From: Corynebacterium sp. ACRQK
Lineage (GTDB): Bacteria; Actinomycetota; Actinomycetes; Mycobacteriales; Mycobacteriaceae
Reading direction: 5' to 3'
Length of the DNA: 64,000 nt
NCBI RefSeq assembly: GCF_022345965.1
Contig: NZ_JAKRMU010000003.1
Coordinates: 124,001-188,000, forward strand
The first letter of the stretch is position 1. The number at the start of each line of letters is the position of its first letter. Made by a program: the position numbers and the translations under genes. Below, piece by piece: positions 52,439 through 61,619 of the stretch. The notes under the pieces are model-generated. The model had not been told where the DNA came from. It saw nothing but the letters and a program-made list of their open reading frames with translations, and ran no database searches.

Positions 52439-53338
52439 CTAGCCTTCCCGCTTAGCCACCCAGGCCGCCACAACGTCGGCCACGCGTGCTAGCCCCTCCC
52501 AAGACTCCGGCTGGGAATTTGGCAGCATGGCGTGCAGGAACAGCCGATACATCACCGCGCGCAATACCAACTGCGTGAAGTCTGGCAGGTGCGCCCAGCG
52601 ATCCAGCAGGGCATCCGGCGCGTTGCCCCAGGACATCGTATCCACGATCAGCAGCGCAACGGTCCAGGCCGCCGGGTGCCAAGCCGGGTAGAGATCCGTC
52701 ACGATGGGATCGGCGGTTCCGTCGAAGATGGTGCACCCAGCAATATCCCCGTGCACCAGCTGGTCGTCCTCCACGATCGGTTCGCGCAGCTCGGCAAGGC
52801 TTGCGGCCTTCACCAAAGCGGCGGCGACATCCTCCCGCGGCACGCTCTCGGGCGCCAACACCGGGGTGACCCATTCCGCCGGATCCTCGGCGAATGCGGC
52901 CTGGTCCGCCGCGGCGAAGAGGTCGTGTTCGTGCCACTTCTCCCCTGCCACAGGCGGCGCCAGGAACGTCGGCTTCTTCTCGCCACGCAGAGCTTCGTTG
53001 AGGCGCAAGGCGGCCGCCACCATCTCGTCGAAGCGTGGCGACTGGTGGCCGGACATGAAAGTCCGCGCCCGCCACCCGGACACGCTAAAGCGCCCGTCGG
53101 AAGAGAAGATGGGCCGCGACATGGACACTCCTGCCGGGCGCACCTTCGACATGATCTTGGCGATCCACGCCGCCCGCGCCGGCTCGTCTGTCCGGGAGAT
53201 CACCGCCCGGTCGCAGCGCCACCCCTGGCTCCACTCCTGTTCCAACAGCACCGGGTGCGCCGAGGGCACCTGGAAGCTAGCCAGGATGTGCGCCGGTGGC
53301 GGGGAGTTGAAGTCGCTGTAAGAATCGTCGTTGATCAT
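52439..53338 (-). CDS. TIGR02569-like, aminoglycoside-phosphotransferase-fold protein
   Basis: 299 residues from ATG 53338; the 15-codon extension to 53383 overlaps the neighbouring gene. The kinase-like catalytic loop appears as QLVHGDIAGCTIF and the metal site as DPIVTDLYPAWHP, fitting the conserved actinobacterial family that shares the APH fold. Activity and substrate are unknown. It lies 9 nt after the DUF3152 gene on the same strand. Confidence 0.7.
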   Translation of the reverse strand: MINDDSYSDFNSPPPAHILASFQVPSAHPVLLEQEWSQGWRCDRAVISRTDEPARAAWIAKIMSKVRPAGVSMSRPIFSSDGRFSVSGWRARTFMSGHQSPRFDEMVAAALRLNEALRGEKKPTFLAPPVAGEKWHEHDLFAAADQAAFAEDPAEWVTPVLAPESVPREDVAAALVKAASLAELREPIVEDDQLVHGDIAGCTIFDGTADPIVTDLYPAWHPAAWTVALLIVDTMSWGNAPDALLDRWAHLPDFTQLVLRAVMYRLFLHAMLPNSQPESWEGLARVADVVAAWVAKREG

Positions 53339-53346
53339 GTGCTCGC

Positions 53347-54291
53347 TTATTTGCTGTTCTTGTACCCAAACGGAAACACCCATGGGTTTGCCTTGCAGGT
53401 GTTCGAATTGTCCTTGAAGGCCTTGTCTGGGTTGATTTTATAGATCTCGGCGTTGTTCAAGCTGATGGTTTGTTGCATCATAATCGGCGCCAGCGCACCG
53501 TCCTTGGAGCAGGGCACGTGTGCCTTGTGCCCGATGCCGTGGCCGACCTCGTGGTTAATCATGTACTGCCGGTAGGCACCCAGATCCCCCTCGAACGGTA
53601 TGGCTCCGCGCACCCAGCGTGCCTCGTTGAGCACCACCCGCCCCTCGCCCGGGAGGTTGCAACTGGTCTCAATGCCATAGCTATCACCACAGGTCTCGGC
53701 GGTGGTCTCCGGCGAGGTCAACTGAATCCGCATATCCGGCTTCTTCCCCTTCGGCAGCTTCTTCTCGTCCACGTGCTGGAAGGAGTACTGCGGATCGCCC
53801 ACCCACGACTTCGGGTTGGCCAGGGTGGCGTCCACCATCGCGGCAAAAGCATCGTCACCGCCGTAGGCGGAGGACTTCAGCCTCGTCTCAACCTCCACCA
53901 CGTAGGTGAATTTCTTCTTCCCCTTGCCGAAGGTTTTGCCGGGCTCGCCGGCGGTGCGGAATTTGCCGCCGCCCTTCTTCGTGTACTTGCCGCCCGGGGG
54001 CAGGGAACCGAACTTCAGCCCCTCGTAATCGCCGTGTTCGGCGCCGACCGTGCCGCCGTCGTCGCTGGTCGTAACCGCGACCTCACCGGTGGCCTGCGTG
54101 CCTTCTTCGTCGCCCAAGCCATGCAAAATGCTGTACATAACCAGGAGGGTAACCAGTACAAACGCGACAGAAATTAGTATTACGCTGCGGAAGCTAAACC
54201 GCCCATTCTGGGACTGCGCGCTCGGTGCTTCCGGTGCAGACTTCCGCGCCGGCGGGATGGGGTGGCGCTCCACGATACTGCCGCTACTCAT
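53347..54291 (-). CDS. DUF3152 membrane-anchored putative zinc protease
   Basis: 314 residues. Cytosolic Pro-rich N-terminus, one transmembrane helix (about 36-58), then an extracytoplasmic domain. The motif NHEVGHGIGHKAH is an HExxHxxGxxH-like matrixin site, followed by MMQQT (Met turn). Two Cys (CGDSYGIETSC) could form a disulfide. Orthologous order to Rv3207c. Predicted metalloprotease, not proven. Confidence 0.85.
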   Translation of the reverse strand: MSSGSIVERHPIPPARKSAPEAPSAQSQNGRFSFRSVILISVAFVLVTLLVMYSILHGLGDEEGTQATGEVAVTTSDDGGTVGAEHGDYEGLKFGSLPPGGKYTKKGGGKFRTAGEPGKTFGKGKKKFTYVVEVETRLKSSAYGGDDAFAAMVDATLANPKSWVGDPQYSFQHVDEKKLPKGKKPDMRIQLTSPETTAETCGDSYGIETSCNLPGEGRVVLNEARWVRGAIPFEGDLGAYRQYMINHEVGHGIGHKAHVPCSKDGALAPIMMQQTISLNNAEIYKINPDKAFKDNSNTCKANPWVFPFGYKNSK

Positions 54292-54310
54292 ACAGCTAGT
54301 CGCAGCCTCC

Positions 54311-54556
54311 CTAGCTTACGAAGCCGACGGAATTCTTGGCCTCTGCGCCGACCTCTACATAAGCGATCTGTCCACGTACCAGCACGTAGCGTGCCCCCTT
54401 GGCACCTTCGATGGTCAGCGTCTCATTCTCGCCGGAACGCAGGAAGTTCTCGATCTCTGCCACGTACTCGTCCTGGGACTTGGCCTGTTCGCTCTTGGAG
54501 TCGATGGTGATAGCCAGCTCGCGGGCATTGTGTACGAATCCGACCTTGATCTGCAT
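54311..54556 (-). CDS. DUF3107 family protein
   Basis: 81 residues from ATG 54556, which has GAAGGAAGGG at ideal spacing; six more codons would reach 54574. Sequence MQIKVGFVHNARELAITID and the conserved end AYVEVGAEAKNSVGFV define the small actinobacterial DUF3107 family (Rv3208A type). It is divergent from rhlE. Function unknown. Confidence 0.88.
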   Translation of the reverse strand: MQIKVGFVHNARELAITIDSKSEQAKSQDEYVAEIENFLRSGENETLTIEGAKGARYVLVRGQIAYVEVGAEAKNSVGFVS

Positions 54557-54654
54557 GGGAAACCCTTCCTTCATATTCGTTTTCTACTCACGTGCAGTAT
54601 TGTGACCATCATAGCTATCGGGTCGAGCAAGGAAGGCAGGTGCTGCAGGTGCTA

Positions 54655-56016
54655 ATGCCCTCGGGGTCATCTGGAGCTTTTACTGGGGACTCTGCCTCCC
54701 ACCCGACTTTCGGCTCGCTCGGCGTGGCCGTGGAGATCACGGAAGCCCTAGCTGCAGCCAACATTACGCACGCCTTCGCCATCCAGGAATACACCCTGCC
54801 CATCGCGCTGAAGGGCTCCGACGTGATTGGCCAGGCGCGCACGGGTATGGGCAAGACTTTGGGTTTCGGTATTCCTGTTCTCGATCGGGTTTTTGATGAC
54901 GCCACCGTCACCGCTCCGGACGGCACCCCGCGCGCCTTGATCGTGGTGCCCACCCGAGAGTTGTGCCTGCAGGTGACCGACGACCTGACCCTGGCCGCCC
55001 GTAACCTGCGTGTGCCGGTGGGGGCCGAGGGTGCGTCCCAAAGAAAAAAGAGCAAGACCCGTGCCCTGCAGGTACAGGCAGTGTACGGCGGCGTGGGCTT
55101 CGATGCACAGACGGCGGCACTGGCGCGCGGCGTGGACGTGGTCGTCGGTACTCCGGGACGGCTGCTGGACCTGGCGCAGCAGGGGTATTTGCAGCTGCAG
55201 ACGGTGGAGATCGTCGTGCTGGACGAGGCAGACGAGATGCTGGATCAGGGGTTCCTGGACGATGTGCGCGACATCATCACGCAGACCAGCCCACAGCGGC
55301 AGACGATGCTGTTCTCCGCCACTATGCCAGGCCCGATTGCGGCGCTGACTAGGACATTCATGCGGCACCCGGTGCTGATCCAGGCCGACAGTGCGGCGAC
55401 GGAGGCAACCCACGAGTCGACGAAGCAGGTGGTGTTCCAGTCCCACAAGCTCGATAGGCTCTCCGCGCTCGCCCGAATTCTGCAGTCTCCTGGCAGGGGC
55501 CGCAGCATCGTGTTTGCCCGTACAAAACGGCAGGCGGCGGGTGTGGCCGAAGATCTTGCCAAGCTGGGCTTCCGCGTAGGCGCGGTGCACGGGGATATGC
55601 GCCAGAAGGACCGCGAGGAATCCCTAGACGAGTTCCGCCGTAACGAGGTGGACGTGATGGTGGCAACCGACGTGGCGGCGCGCGGCATCGACATCGAGGA
55701 CGTCACGCACGTGATCAACTACCAGGTGCCGGACGACGAGCGCACTTATGTTCACCGCATCGGTCGCACGGGGCGCGCGGGCAACACGGGCACGGCGGTG
55801 AGCCTCATCGGCTGGGACGAGGTCGCGCGGTGGAACGCCATCAGCGACGCCCTGGGGCTGGACTTGCAGGACCCACCGCAGTGGTTCTCCTCCAGCGCGG
55901 AATTTCTGGCTGAGTTCGACCTTCCCGGCGATGTTGGCGACCGGGTGGGGGCGCCGCGCGGCGTGAAAGGCGCAGCGCTGAAGGTGAAGAAGTCCCGCAG
56001 GGGGCCGCGCCCATGA
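54655..56016 (+). CDS. rhlE: DEAD-box RNA helicase (RhlE-like)
   Basis: About 453 residues from ATG 54655; the frame opens at 54592 but the segment between has no conserved residues. Motifs in order: ARTGMGKT (I), VPTRELCLQV (Ia), TPGRLLDL, VLDEADEMLDQGF (II), FSATMPG (III), IVFARTKRQA, DVAARGIDIEDV and HRIGRTGRAG (VI). RNA remodelling enzyme. A 35-residue insertion with basic residues (SQRKKSKTR) lies between Ia and the TPGR motif. It overlaps the next gene by ATGA. Confidence 0.9.
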   Translation: MPSGSSGAFTGDSASHPTFGSLGVAVEITEALAAANITHAFAIQEYTLPIALKGSDVIGQARTGMGKTLGFGIPVLDRVFDDATVTAPDGTPRALIVVPTRELCLQVTDDLTLAARNLRVPVGAEGASQRKKSKTRALQVQAVYGGVGFDAQTAALARGVDVVVGTPGRLLDLAQQGYLQLQTVEIVVLDEADEMLDQGFLDDVRDIITQTSPQRQTMLFSATMPGPIAALTRTFMRHPVLIQADSAATEATHESTKQVVFQSHKLDRLSALARILQSPGRGRSIVFARTKRQAAGVAEDLAKLGFRVGAVHGDMRQKDREESLDEFRRNEVDVMVATDVAARGIDIEDVTHVINYQVPDDERTYVHRIGRTGRAGNTGTAVSLIGWDEVARWNAISDALGLDLQDPPQWFSSSAEFLAEFDLPGDVGDRVGAPRGVKGAALKVKKSRRGPRP

Positions 56017-57311
56017 GCCATCGCTTCCCTTCCCCCGAGCGCGCCCGCCGCAGCGACCACATCGTCGCCGCCGCGTTGGCCTGCGGGCTGCTTGCCCTCG
56101 GCGGGATCACGTGGCTGGGTTCCGATGCTCGCGAGGTAGACCACCGGGTCGCCGATCACCCGATCGAGGCCGAGGACAAGACCCTCGCCTCTTCCGACTC
56201 CGCCAAGGGCGACCGGCAGATTCCAGAGCATCTGCGCGAGCTGTGGGATGCCAGGACGGACTCCGCCGGCCTGGTGGTTGATCAAGGCGGAGTGGTTTTG
56301 ACCTCCGGCAACAAGGCCACCATGGTGCGAGGCGACGACGGTACGGAGGTCTGGCAATACAAAGCGCCGCACGACCTGTGCGCAGTGGCGACGAACTGGG
56401 GGAAAACGAACCTCTTTCTGCAGGGTCCCAAGGGGTGCGGGCAGGTAGTGGCACTGGATAGCGGCACCGGCGAATATCGCCACACACGCGACATGCTGGC
56501 CTCCGACCACGTGGAGTTGTTCCAGAGCCGAGACAACATCGGGATGCTTTCCCCCACCCGCACGGAGCTGCTGCGTTCGGACGGTGTGCGGCGAGTGGAG
56601 GTTGGCGACAAGCTGACGGCAGTCAAGCCGAACAAGCAGCCCTATACCGAGTGCACCTTTACCTCCGCCCTGACGCGCAGGGATCTGCTGGTTACGGCAC
56701 AGACGTGCCCCAATAGCGAAAAGAAGCTGATCCGGCTGCTCAAGACGAACCCGGAGGACTCGGATGCCCCGGAGAAGTACCACGAGTACGAGGTTCCCGC
56801 CGACAGCGAGCTGGTGGGCGTGGGGCTAGACCGGGCGGTAATCTACGCCCCCGGCAACGGCACCCGCGCGAAGGACGAGAACGATAACGAAGGTTCGCGC
56901 TTCCAGGTGCTGGATAAGGACGGCGCCTTTCAGCAGTTCCCCGCCGACCCCGCCCCGCTACTGGATCCGCAGCAGCGGAATGGCACGCTGTTCCGCCCCC
57001 AGACGGCGGATTCGGCGCATCTGATGAGCTGGTTTGATGGCTCCCGGGTGGTGACCTTCATCCCATCGACCATGGAGCCTGCGTTCCAAGTTAATGGCGC
57101 AATCGGCCCTGCAACTCCAATGGGTGGGCGGCTGCTGGTTCCCACTGCTAAGGGGATCGCAGTAGTGGACTGGGATAACGGCAAGGTTCTGCGCACCATC
57201 CCGGTGGATCGCAAGGGCTACACCGGACAGGTGACGCTCAAGCTGGCGGGTGAGGTGCTGGTGGAAAAGCGCGGCGAGTCCGTCGTGGCGCTGGGAAATG
57301 CTATCCCATAA
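56013..57311 (+). CDS. Membrane-anchored PQQ-like beta-propeller protein
   Basis: 432 residues with one N-terminal transmembrane helix (about 18-37). The rest is outside the membrane and repeats beta-propeller-like segments (DGTEVWQYKAPHDLCAVATNW, GQVVALDSGTGEYRH, GIAVVDWDNGKVLRTI). Translationally coupled with rhlE, as Rv3212 is with Rv3211. Possibly a scaffold in envelope assembly; no function is known. Confidence 0.78.
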   Translation: MSHRFPSPERARRSDHIVAAALACGLLALGGITWLGSDAREVDHRVADHPIEAEDKTLASSDSAKGDRQIPEHLRELWDARTDSAGLVVDQGGVVLTSGNKATMVRGDDGTEVWQYKAPHDLCAVATNWGKTNLFLQGPKGCGQVVALDSGTGEYRHTRDMLASDHVELFQSRDNIGMLSPTRTELLRSDGVRRVEVGDKLTAVKPNKQPYTECTFTSALTRRDLLVTAQTCPNSEKKLIRLLKTNPEDSDAPEKYHEYEVPADSELVGVGLDRAVIYAPGNGTRAKDENDNEGSRFQVLDKDGAFQQFPADPAPLLDPQQRNGTLFRPQTADSAHLMSWFDGSRVVTFIPSTMEPAFQVNGAIGPATPMGGRLLVPTAKGIAVVDWDNGKVLRTIPVDRKGYTGQVTLKLAGEVLVEKRGESVVALGNAIP

Positions 57312-57343
57312 CCGCTTTCCCCTGGCATACCAAATTAAGATCT

Positions 57344-57359
57344 TGTGATGTTTGTCACA
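57344..57359. promoter_or_regulatory. CRP/GlxR-type binding site upstream of whcE
   Basis: TGTGATGTTTGTCACA is a perfect match to the TGTGA-N6-TCACA consensus. In M. tuberculosis the orthologous whiB1 promoter is controlled by CRP (Rv3676), so GlxR control here is plausible. Confidence 0.75.
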
Positions 57360-57535
57360 ATTTGAGAAAAAGCTCTAGCCAAAGCGCGAATAACGTGCAA
57401 CAATCTTTCGAGTAACCGATAAGAGACCAAAAGGTTAACAACAAACCAACAAGGTCTTAATCGCAAGGCGAGAAGCCGCCGCGACCCCCTCTACACACAG
57501 GTCTGCACGCCACTTCGCCACCACCACTTTTGCCT

Positions 57536-57566
57536 GAATTTACCTAGAGATTCTCTAGGTAAATTC
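57536..57566. repeat. Perfect 31-bp palindrome
   Basis: Two 15-bp arms (GAATTTACCTAGAGA and its complement) around a single central T. It lies 111 bp before the whcE start. Confidence 0.9.
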
Positions 57567-57633
57567 GTCGAGCCCAACTTCGATCCCCGGCCAAAGTGCC
57601 CACACCGACTGCAAAGAACCAAAACGACGCACC

Positions 57634-57654
57634 TTCGGACATCCTTTGTCCGAA
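57634..57654 (+). promoter_or_regulatory. Hairpin in the whcE 5' leader
   Basis: TTCGGACA (57634-57641) pairs with TGTCCGAA (57647-57654) and is followed by an A-run 22 bp before the start codon. Possible translation or RNA-stability control. Confidence 0.6.
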
Positions 57655-57676
57655 AAAATAGAAGGGAAATACAATA

Positions 57677-57943
57677 ATGGATTGGCGCCACAAAGCCGTT
57701 TGCCGTGAAGAAGACCCCGAGCTGTTCTTCCCCGTAGGAAACTCCGGCCCTGCCCTGGCTCAGATCGCCAAGGCCAAGCTGGTCTGCAACCGCTGCCCCG
57801 TCGCTTCCCAGTGCCTGAACTGGGCTATCGAGTCCGGCCAGGATGCCGGCGTGTGGGGCGGCATGGCCGAGGACGAGCGCCGCGCACTGAAGCGCCGCAC
57901 CAACCGTGGCCGCACCCGTACCCGCAAGCGCATCACTGTTTAA
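57677..57943 (+). CDS. whcE: WhiB-family iron-sulfur regulator (WhiB1/WhcE type)
   Basis: 88 residues. Four Cys ligands at 9, 37, 40 and 46 hold a [4Fe-4S] cluster; the G-V-W-G-G turn at 58-62 and the Arg/Lys-rich DNA-binding tail (RTNRGRTRTRKR) complete the family pattern. WhiB1-type proteins bind the housekeeping sigma factor and respond to nitric oxide or oxidants. In C. glutamicum WhcE cooperates in the SigH-linked stress response; sigH and its anti-sigma gene lie 1-2 kb downstream. Confidence 0.92.
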   Translation: MDWRHKAVCREEDPELFFPVGNSGPALAQIAKAKLVCNRCPVASQCLNWAIESGQDAGVWGGMAEDERRALKRRTNRGRTRTRKRITV

Positions 57944-58037
57944 ACCCCAACCTTTTGTTCAGCTATTTTGTCCAGCTTCGCACCCCCGCTAAGCTGAACA
58001 GGTTGAAACTGTCCCTTAAAATTCAAGGAGCTGCACA

Positions 58038-58112
58038 ATGAGCAAGCGTGGCCGCAAGCGCAAGGATCGTCGCAAGAAGAAGGCTAACCACGGCAAGCGT
58101 CCAAACTCTTAA
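58038..58112 (+). CDS. Small basic ribosomal protein bL37
   Basis: 24 residues, MSKRGRKRKDRRKKKANHGK then RPNS, with AAGGAG 9 nt upstream. This is the very short, Lys/Arg-rich actinobacterial 50S protein bL37 (AURKAIP1/COX24-like). Too short for usual gene finders. A strong terminator follows. Confidence 0.88.
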   Translation: MSKRGRKRKDRRKKKANHGKRPNS

Positions 58113-58124
58113 GCCGTAACTCAA

Positions 58125-58171
58125 AAAAGGCCGGCAGGCGCACCGCATACATCGGTGCCCGCCGGCCTTTT
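58125..58171 (+). terminator. Terminator after bL37
   Basis: A long stem: AAAAGGCCGGC then GGC and CACCG pairs with CGGTG, CC and GCCGGCCTTTT, ending in a T-run. Confidence 0.92.
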
Positions 58172-58205
58172 GCTTTGCTCCAGGCTGGCAGAGCTACTAT
58201 GCAAG

Positions 58206-58577
58206 CTATAGCGCCCCCAACACGCTATGTGCAATCAAAGAATCGACGCGACGTACATCAAGGCCACGGCCGATTTTTACCTTGATCTTTCCGGCCCGCG
58301 TCCAGAGTTCGATCTCAGCATTGACATCGAACGTTCCCGCATTCTCCTTGGACCACATGTTGATCGCCGAATACGGCAGAGAATAGACCTCCACCTTCTT
58401 ACCCCTCAACCCCTGAGCGTCACGCATAATCAGGCGCTTCGTGGTGAAGATTGCACTATCTCTGAAAGTCTTAAAGGCCACGACCGCCTGTTCTCCGGGC
58501 ACGAGCAACGCCATGACGTCCCCTGGAATCGGAACTTCTTCAACGAACGTCCATTCCGCGATCTCAGCAGCTTCCAT
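58206..58577 (-). CDS. Bacterial PH-domain protein
   Basis: 123 residues forming one PH-like beta barrel plus helix: LVPGEQAVVAFKTFRDSAIFTTKRLIMRDAQGLRGKKVEVYSLPY is the typical bPH core, ending in a helix (VDSLIAHSVLGAL). Members form rings and may bind membrane or protein partners; function unknown. Preceded by TAGGAGAGAAC. Confidence 0.85.
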   Translation of the reverse strand: MEAAEIAEWTFVEEVPIPGDVMALLVPGEQAVVAFKTFRDSAIFTTKRLIMRDAQGLRGKKVEVYSLPYSAINMWSKENAGTFDVNAEIELWTRAGKIKVKIGRGLDVRRVDSLIAHSVLGAL

Positions 58578-58691
58578 TGTTCTCTCCTAATGCTAAGTGG
58601 GCTAAACCTTCTGACTATCTAACCTAGTACCAAATGTAGATTGCATTGCGATGTAACGGCCAGGAAAGAACAATAAACTCGATACTGCGAG

Positions 58692-58955
58692 CTACTCCTC
58701 CACCCGGTAGCTAATCACCCGCAACTGCGTGCAGATCCGCGCTCGCAGCTCCACTGGGGCGGGCTGGCTGCAGCAGCTCCGCAGGAGGTCCCGGACCTGC
58801 TGCTCGAGACCCAACTGCTGCAGGCACTCCGGGCAATCGTCGGCGTGGGCTCGCAAACGTTCGCGGCTCTCCCAGTCGGCGTCACCATCAGCAACCTCGT
58901 ACAGGGCATCCAGCAGGTCGTCACAGTCCGTCTTTCGCGAATTGTCTTTGCACAT
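58692..58955 (-). CDS. rshA: Zinc-binding anti-sigma factor RshA (RsrA type)
   Basis: 87 residues. The ZAS motif H37-x3-C41-x2-C44 (HADDCPEC) is the redox switch: oxidation releases SigH. Two adjacent Cys (SCCSQ) and others provide additional thiols. The start is 6 nt after the sigH stop, so the two are co-transcribed and made in balance. Confidence 0.93.
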   Translation of the reverse strand: MCKDNSRKTDCDDLLDALYEVADGDADWESRERLRAHADDCPECLQQLGLEQQVRDLLRSCCSQPAPVELRARICTQLRVISYRVEE

Positions 58956-58961
58956 GTGCTC

Positions 58962-59591
58962 TTATCCCTTCGCTTCCGTCAGTTTGTTGTGTGCCGTCTT
59001 GTTGTGTGCCGTCTCCGTCACGATCCCGTGCTCCGCGGCTACGTCCTTCAGCTTGCTGCGCAGCTGCTTGCGCCCGCGGTGCAACCGCGACATCACGGTC
59101 CCGATGGGAGTGTCCATAATCTCGGCGATCTCTTTGTAGGCCAGCCCCTCCACATCGGCGTAGTACACGACCATGCGATAGTCCTCGCCCAGGCTCATCA
59201 AGGCATCCTGGATGCGCTTATCCGGGATGTTCTTTAGCGCCTCCACCTCGGCGGATTGCAGTCCCACCGAGTCATGCTTCGCCGTTTCGGCCAGCTGCCA
59301 GTCGGTCATCTCCTCCGCGCTGGATTCCGTCGGGCGGCGCTGCGCCTTGCGGTAGCTGTTGATGTACGTGTTCGTCAGGATTCGGTACATCCATGCCTTC
59401 AGGTTCGTGCCTTCCTTGAAGGAACCGAACGCCTGGTAGGCCTTCATGTACGCATCCTGCACCAGATCCTGCGCGTCGGCCGGGTTGCGCGTCATCCGCA
59501 GCGCCGCACCGTAGAGCTGATCCAGCAGGGGCAGCGCGTCTGTTTCGAATCTTTGCAGCAGCTCGTCTGCAGTGTCATCGCTGCGTTTCAT
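58962..59591 (-). CDS. sigH: ECF sigma factor SigH (thiol-oxidative and heat stress)
   Basis: 209 residues from ATG 59591 (AAGAAAGGTGAG upstream); five more codons would reach 59606. Region 2 ([55 protein letters not shown]) and region 4 ([46 protein letters not shown]) are complete. The C-terminus has a tandem five-residue repeat [10 protein letters not shown] from a 15-bp duplication. SigH controls thioredoxin, mycothiol recycling and protease genes. Confidence 0.94.
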   Translation of the reverse strand: MKRSDDTADELLQRFETDALPLLDQLYGAALRMTRNPADAQDLVQDAYMKAYQAFGSFKEGTNLKAWMYRILTNTYINSYRKAQRRPTESSAEEMTDWQLAETAKHDSVGLQSAEVEALKNIPDKRIQDALMSLGEDYRMVVYYADVEGLAYKEIAEIMDTPIGTVMSRLHRGRKQLRSKLKDVAAEHGIVTETAHNKTAHNKLTEAKG

Positions 59592-59615
59592 TCGCTCACC
59601 TCTCACCTTTCTTCC

Positions 59616-59642
59616 AACGCAATTCTATCGCCGGTTCATTCC
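59616..59642 (-). promoter_or_regulatory. Candidate SigH-type promoter before sigH
   Basis: Reading on the minus strand, GGAAT is followed after 18-19 nt by CGTT, the published SigH -35/-10 pattern, about 25 nt before the start codon. A TAGAAT hexamer lies between the two motifs. It overlaps the end of the SRAP gene. Autoregulation is inferred only. Confidence 0.4.
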
Positions 59643-60257
59643 CACCAGTTCCGGGAAGTTGTTCGCCACGGAGCCAACCCTCCTATCTGCCTTCCTGCTG
59701 TGTACTTCTGTTGTCTTGTTTGGTGACGCCACCAGCTCCGCCTCTGTGCCCTTCAGCCAAGTTTCTAGCTCGTCGCCCACCAGGATCCTGGGCATGCGGC
59801 TGTGCAGCCATTCAAGTTCGGGCAAGGCCGCGACGGTAATGATGGTGCCGTAGAGCTTGTCTTCCACGGCCTTGCACAGCCCGGCGGCGTACAGGGGGTG
59901 GCCGTCGGTGGCGGTGGTGAACCAGGGTTGCTTCTTCCCGTCCTCCCCGACGGTCCACTCGTACCAGCCGTCCATCGGGAAAGCGCATGGCAGGGATCCG
60001 GCAAACAGGGGCTTGGAGAATGCGGTCTCTCCCCGCGCGTTAAAAACCGTCTTCGGCGGATAGCCCCAGCGTGCGGGGCCGATCGTGGCCTCGTTTCTAA
60101 ATTCCCGCACGATGGGCACCTCGGTGGTGGGGGCCACGTTGTAGTTCGCGGGCCACGCCCCGACCCCGGCGCGGGGTATGCGCGGGGCTCCCAGCCGTCG
60201 TTGCAGGTCACCCGAAAGCTCTTCTAAGGAGCTGAACAAAACGTATCGGCCACACAT
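59625..60257 (-). CDS. SRAP-family abasic-site sensor (YedK/HMCES-like)
   Basis: 210 residues. Catalytic Cys2 (MCGRYV), Asn in PANYNVAPT, Glu in MDGWYEW and His in WLHSRMP are all present. These enzymes crosslink to abasic sites in single-stranded DNA through Cys2 and protect them during replication. It is the gene upstream of sigH on the same strand, as in mycobacteria. Confidence 0.92.
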   Translation of the reverse strand: MCGRYVLFSSLEELSGDLQRRLGAPRIPRAGVGAWPANYNVAPTTEVPIVREFRNEATIGPARWGYPPKTVFNARGETAFSKPLFAGSLPCAFPMDGWYEWTVGEDGKKQPWFTTATDGHPLYAAGLCKAVEDKLYGTIITVAALPELEWLHSRMPRILVGDELETWLKGTEAELVASPNKTTEVHSRKADRRVGSVANNFPELVGMNRR

Positions 60258-60317
60258 ACTCGCCCATTATGCCCACCCCACGCTTCTTTTCCAGCGAAAA
60301 AGTGAGACAATGTGGGT

Positions 60318-61619
60318 ATGTCTGCAGGTATGTCTGAACAACTCTGGCCGGCTCCGGTCGCCACCGAGCCCGTACAGGCCACCGTGGCTATCCCCGGCTC
60401 GAAATCTATTACGAACCGTGCGCTGATCCTCGCCGCGCTGGCGGATGCGCCTTCCACCATCACCGGCGGGCTGGTGAGCCGCGATACGGAGCTGATGATG
60501 TCGGCTCTGCGTTCCATGGGAACCCAGATCCTGTTGAAGAACGACCAGATGTACGTCACCCCGGCGGAGAAGCTGCACGGCGGTCAGGTGGATTGTGGCC
60601 TGGCTGGCACCGTGATGCGCTTCGTCCCGCCGATCGCTGCCCTGGCCACTGGCACAGTTGCCTTCGACGGTGATGTGGAGGCCCGCCGCCGTCCGATGTC
60701 CACCACCCTGAACTCCCTGCGTGCCCTCGGCGCCACCGTGAACACCAGCACCGAGTGCAACCCGGAGGGTCTGCCCTTCTTCGTGGAGGGTTCCGGGGAG
60801 GTCCAGGGTGGGGAGATTACCATCGATGCCTCCCAGTCGTCCCAGTTCGTCAGCGGTCTGCTGCTGGCCGGAGCGCGCTTTACCGAGGGCGTCACCGTTA
60901 TCCACGAGGGCAACTCCCTGCCCAGCCAGCCCCACGTCGAGATGACGGTGCAGATGCTGCGCGAGGCCGGGGTGAACGTGGAGACCTCCTTCAACCGATG
61001 GACCGTCCACCCCGGCCCTATCAGTGGCCGCCAGTGGCACGTGGAGCCGGACCTGTCGAATGCCACGCCGTTCATGGCCGCGGGCGTGCTTACCGGCGGT
61101 ACCGTGCGCATCCAGAACTGGCCCGCCACCACCAACCAGCCGGGCGACCAGTTCCGCCAGATCCTGCTGGACATGGGCGCGGAGGCGGAGCTGGACGTCC
61201 ACCACGGCGATCTTGTCGTCTCCGGCACCGGTCGCGTCAACGGCATTACCTGGGACATGCACGATATTGGGGAGCTCACCCCCACCGTCGCCGCCCTGGC
61301 GGCCCTGGCCGACAGCCCCAGCCACCTCTACGGAATCGCGCACCTGCGCGGGCACGAGACCGACCGCCTACAGGCATTGGCGGATAACATCAACGCTCTC
61401 GGCGGCAACGTCGAGCAGACCGCCGACGGGCTGATCATCCACCCGGCCGCCCTGGAGGGCGGTCGCTGGGAGTCCTACGCCGATCACCGCATGGCCACCG
61501 CCGGAGCAATCCTGGGCCTGCGCGTCGAGGGCATCGAGGTCTCGGACGTGGACACCACCGCCAAAACCCTCCCCGGCTTCCGTCGCCGCTGGGCGCAGCT
61601 GCTGGGCCAGGAACGCTAG
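60318..61619 (+). CDS. aroA: 5-enolpyruvylshikimate-3-phosphate synthase
   Basis: About 433 residues. [19 protein letters not shown] holds the PEP/S3P-binding KS and R residues; [29 protein letters not shown] and [22 protein letters not shown] are the other signatures. Makes EPSP in the shikimate pathway, feeding chorismate to the mutase at 8566. Starts possible at ATG 60318 (perhaps leaderless, as GACAAT lies just upstream) or ATG 60330. rsgA starts at the base after its stop. Confidence 0.93.
   Translation: MSAGMSEQLWPAPVATEPVQATVAIPGSKSITNRALILAALADAPSTITGGLVSRDTELMMSALRSMGTQILLKNDQMYVTPAEKLHGGQVDCGLAGTVMRFVPPIAALATGTVAFDGDVEARRRPMSTTLNSLRALGATVNTSTECNPEGLPFFVEGSGEVQGGEITIDASQSSQFVSGLLLAGARFTEGVTVIHEGNSLPSQPHVEMTVQMLREAGVNVETSFNRWTVHPGPISGRQWHVEPDLSNATPFMAAGVLTGGTVRIQNWPATTNQPGDQFRQILLDMGAEAELDVHHGDLVVSGTGRVNGITWDMHDIGELTPTVAALAALADSPSHLYGIAHLRGHETDRLQALADNINALGGNVEQTADGLIIHPAALEGGRWESYADHRMATAGAILGLRVEGIEVSDVDTTAKTLPGFRRRWAQLLGQER

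Larger units (their letters stand above)
57312..57676 (+). promoter_or_regulatory. Long upstream region of whcE
   Basis: This 365-bp region has no ORF. From left to right it holds the GlxR-type site, a perfect 31-bp palindrome (57536-57566) and a hairpin (57634-57654) followed by A6, then GAAGGGAAA as the ribosome site 8 nt before ATG 57677. It is unusually elaborate for an 88-codon gene. Confidence 0.6.
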
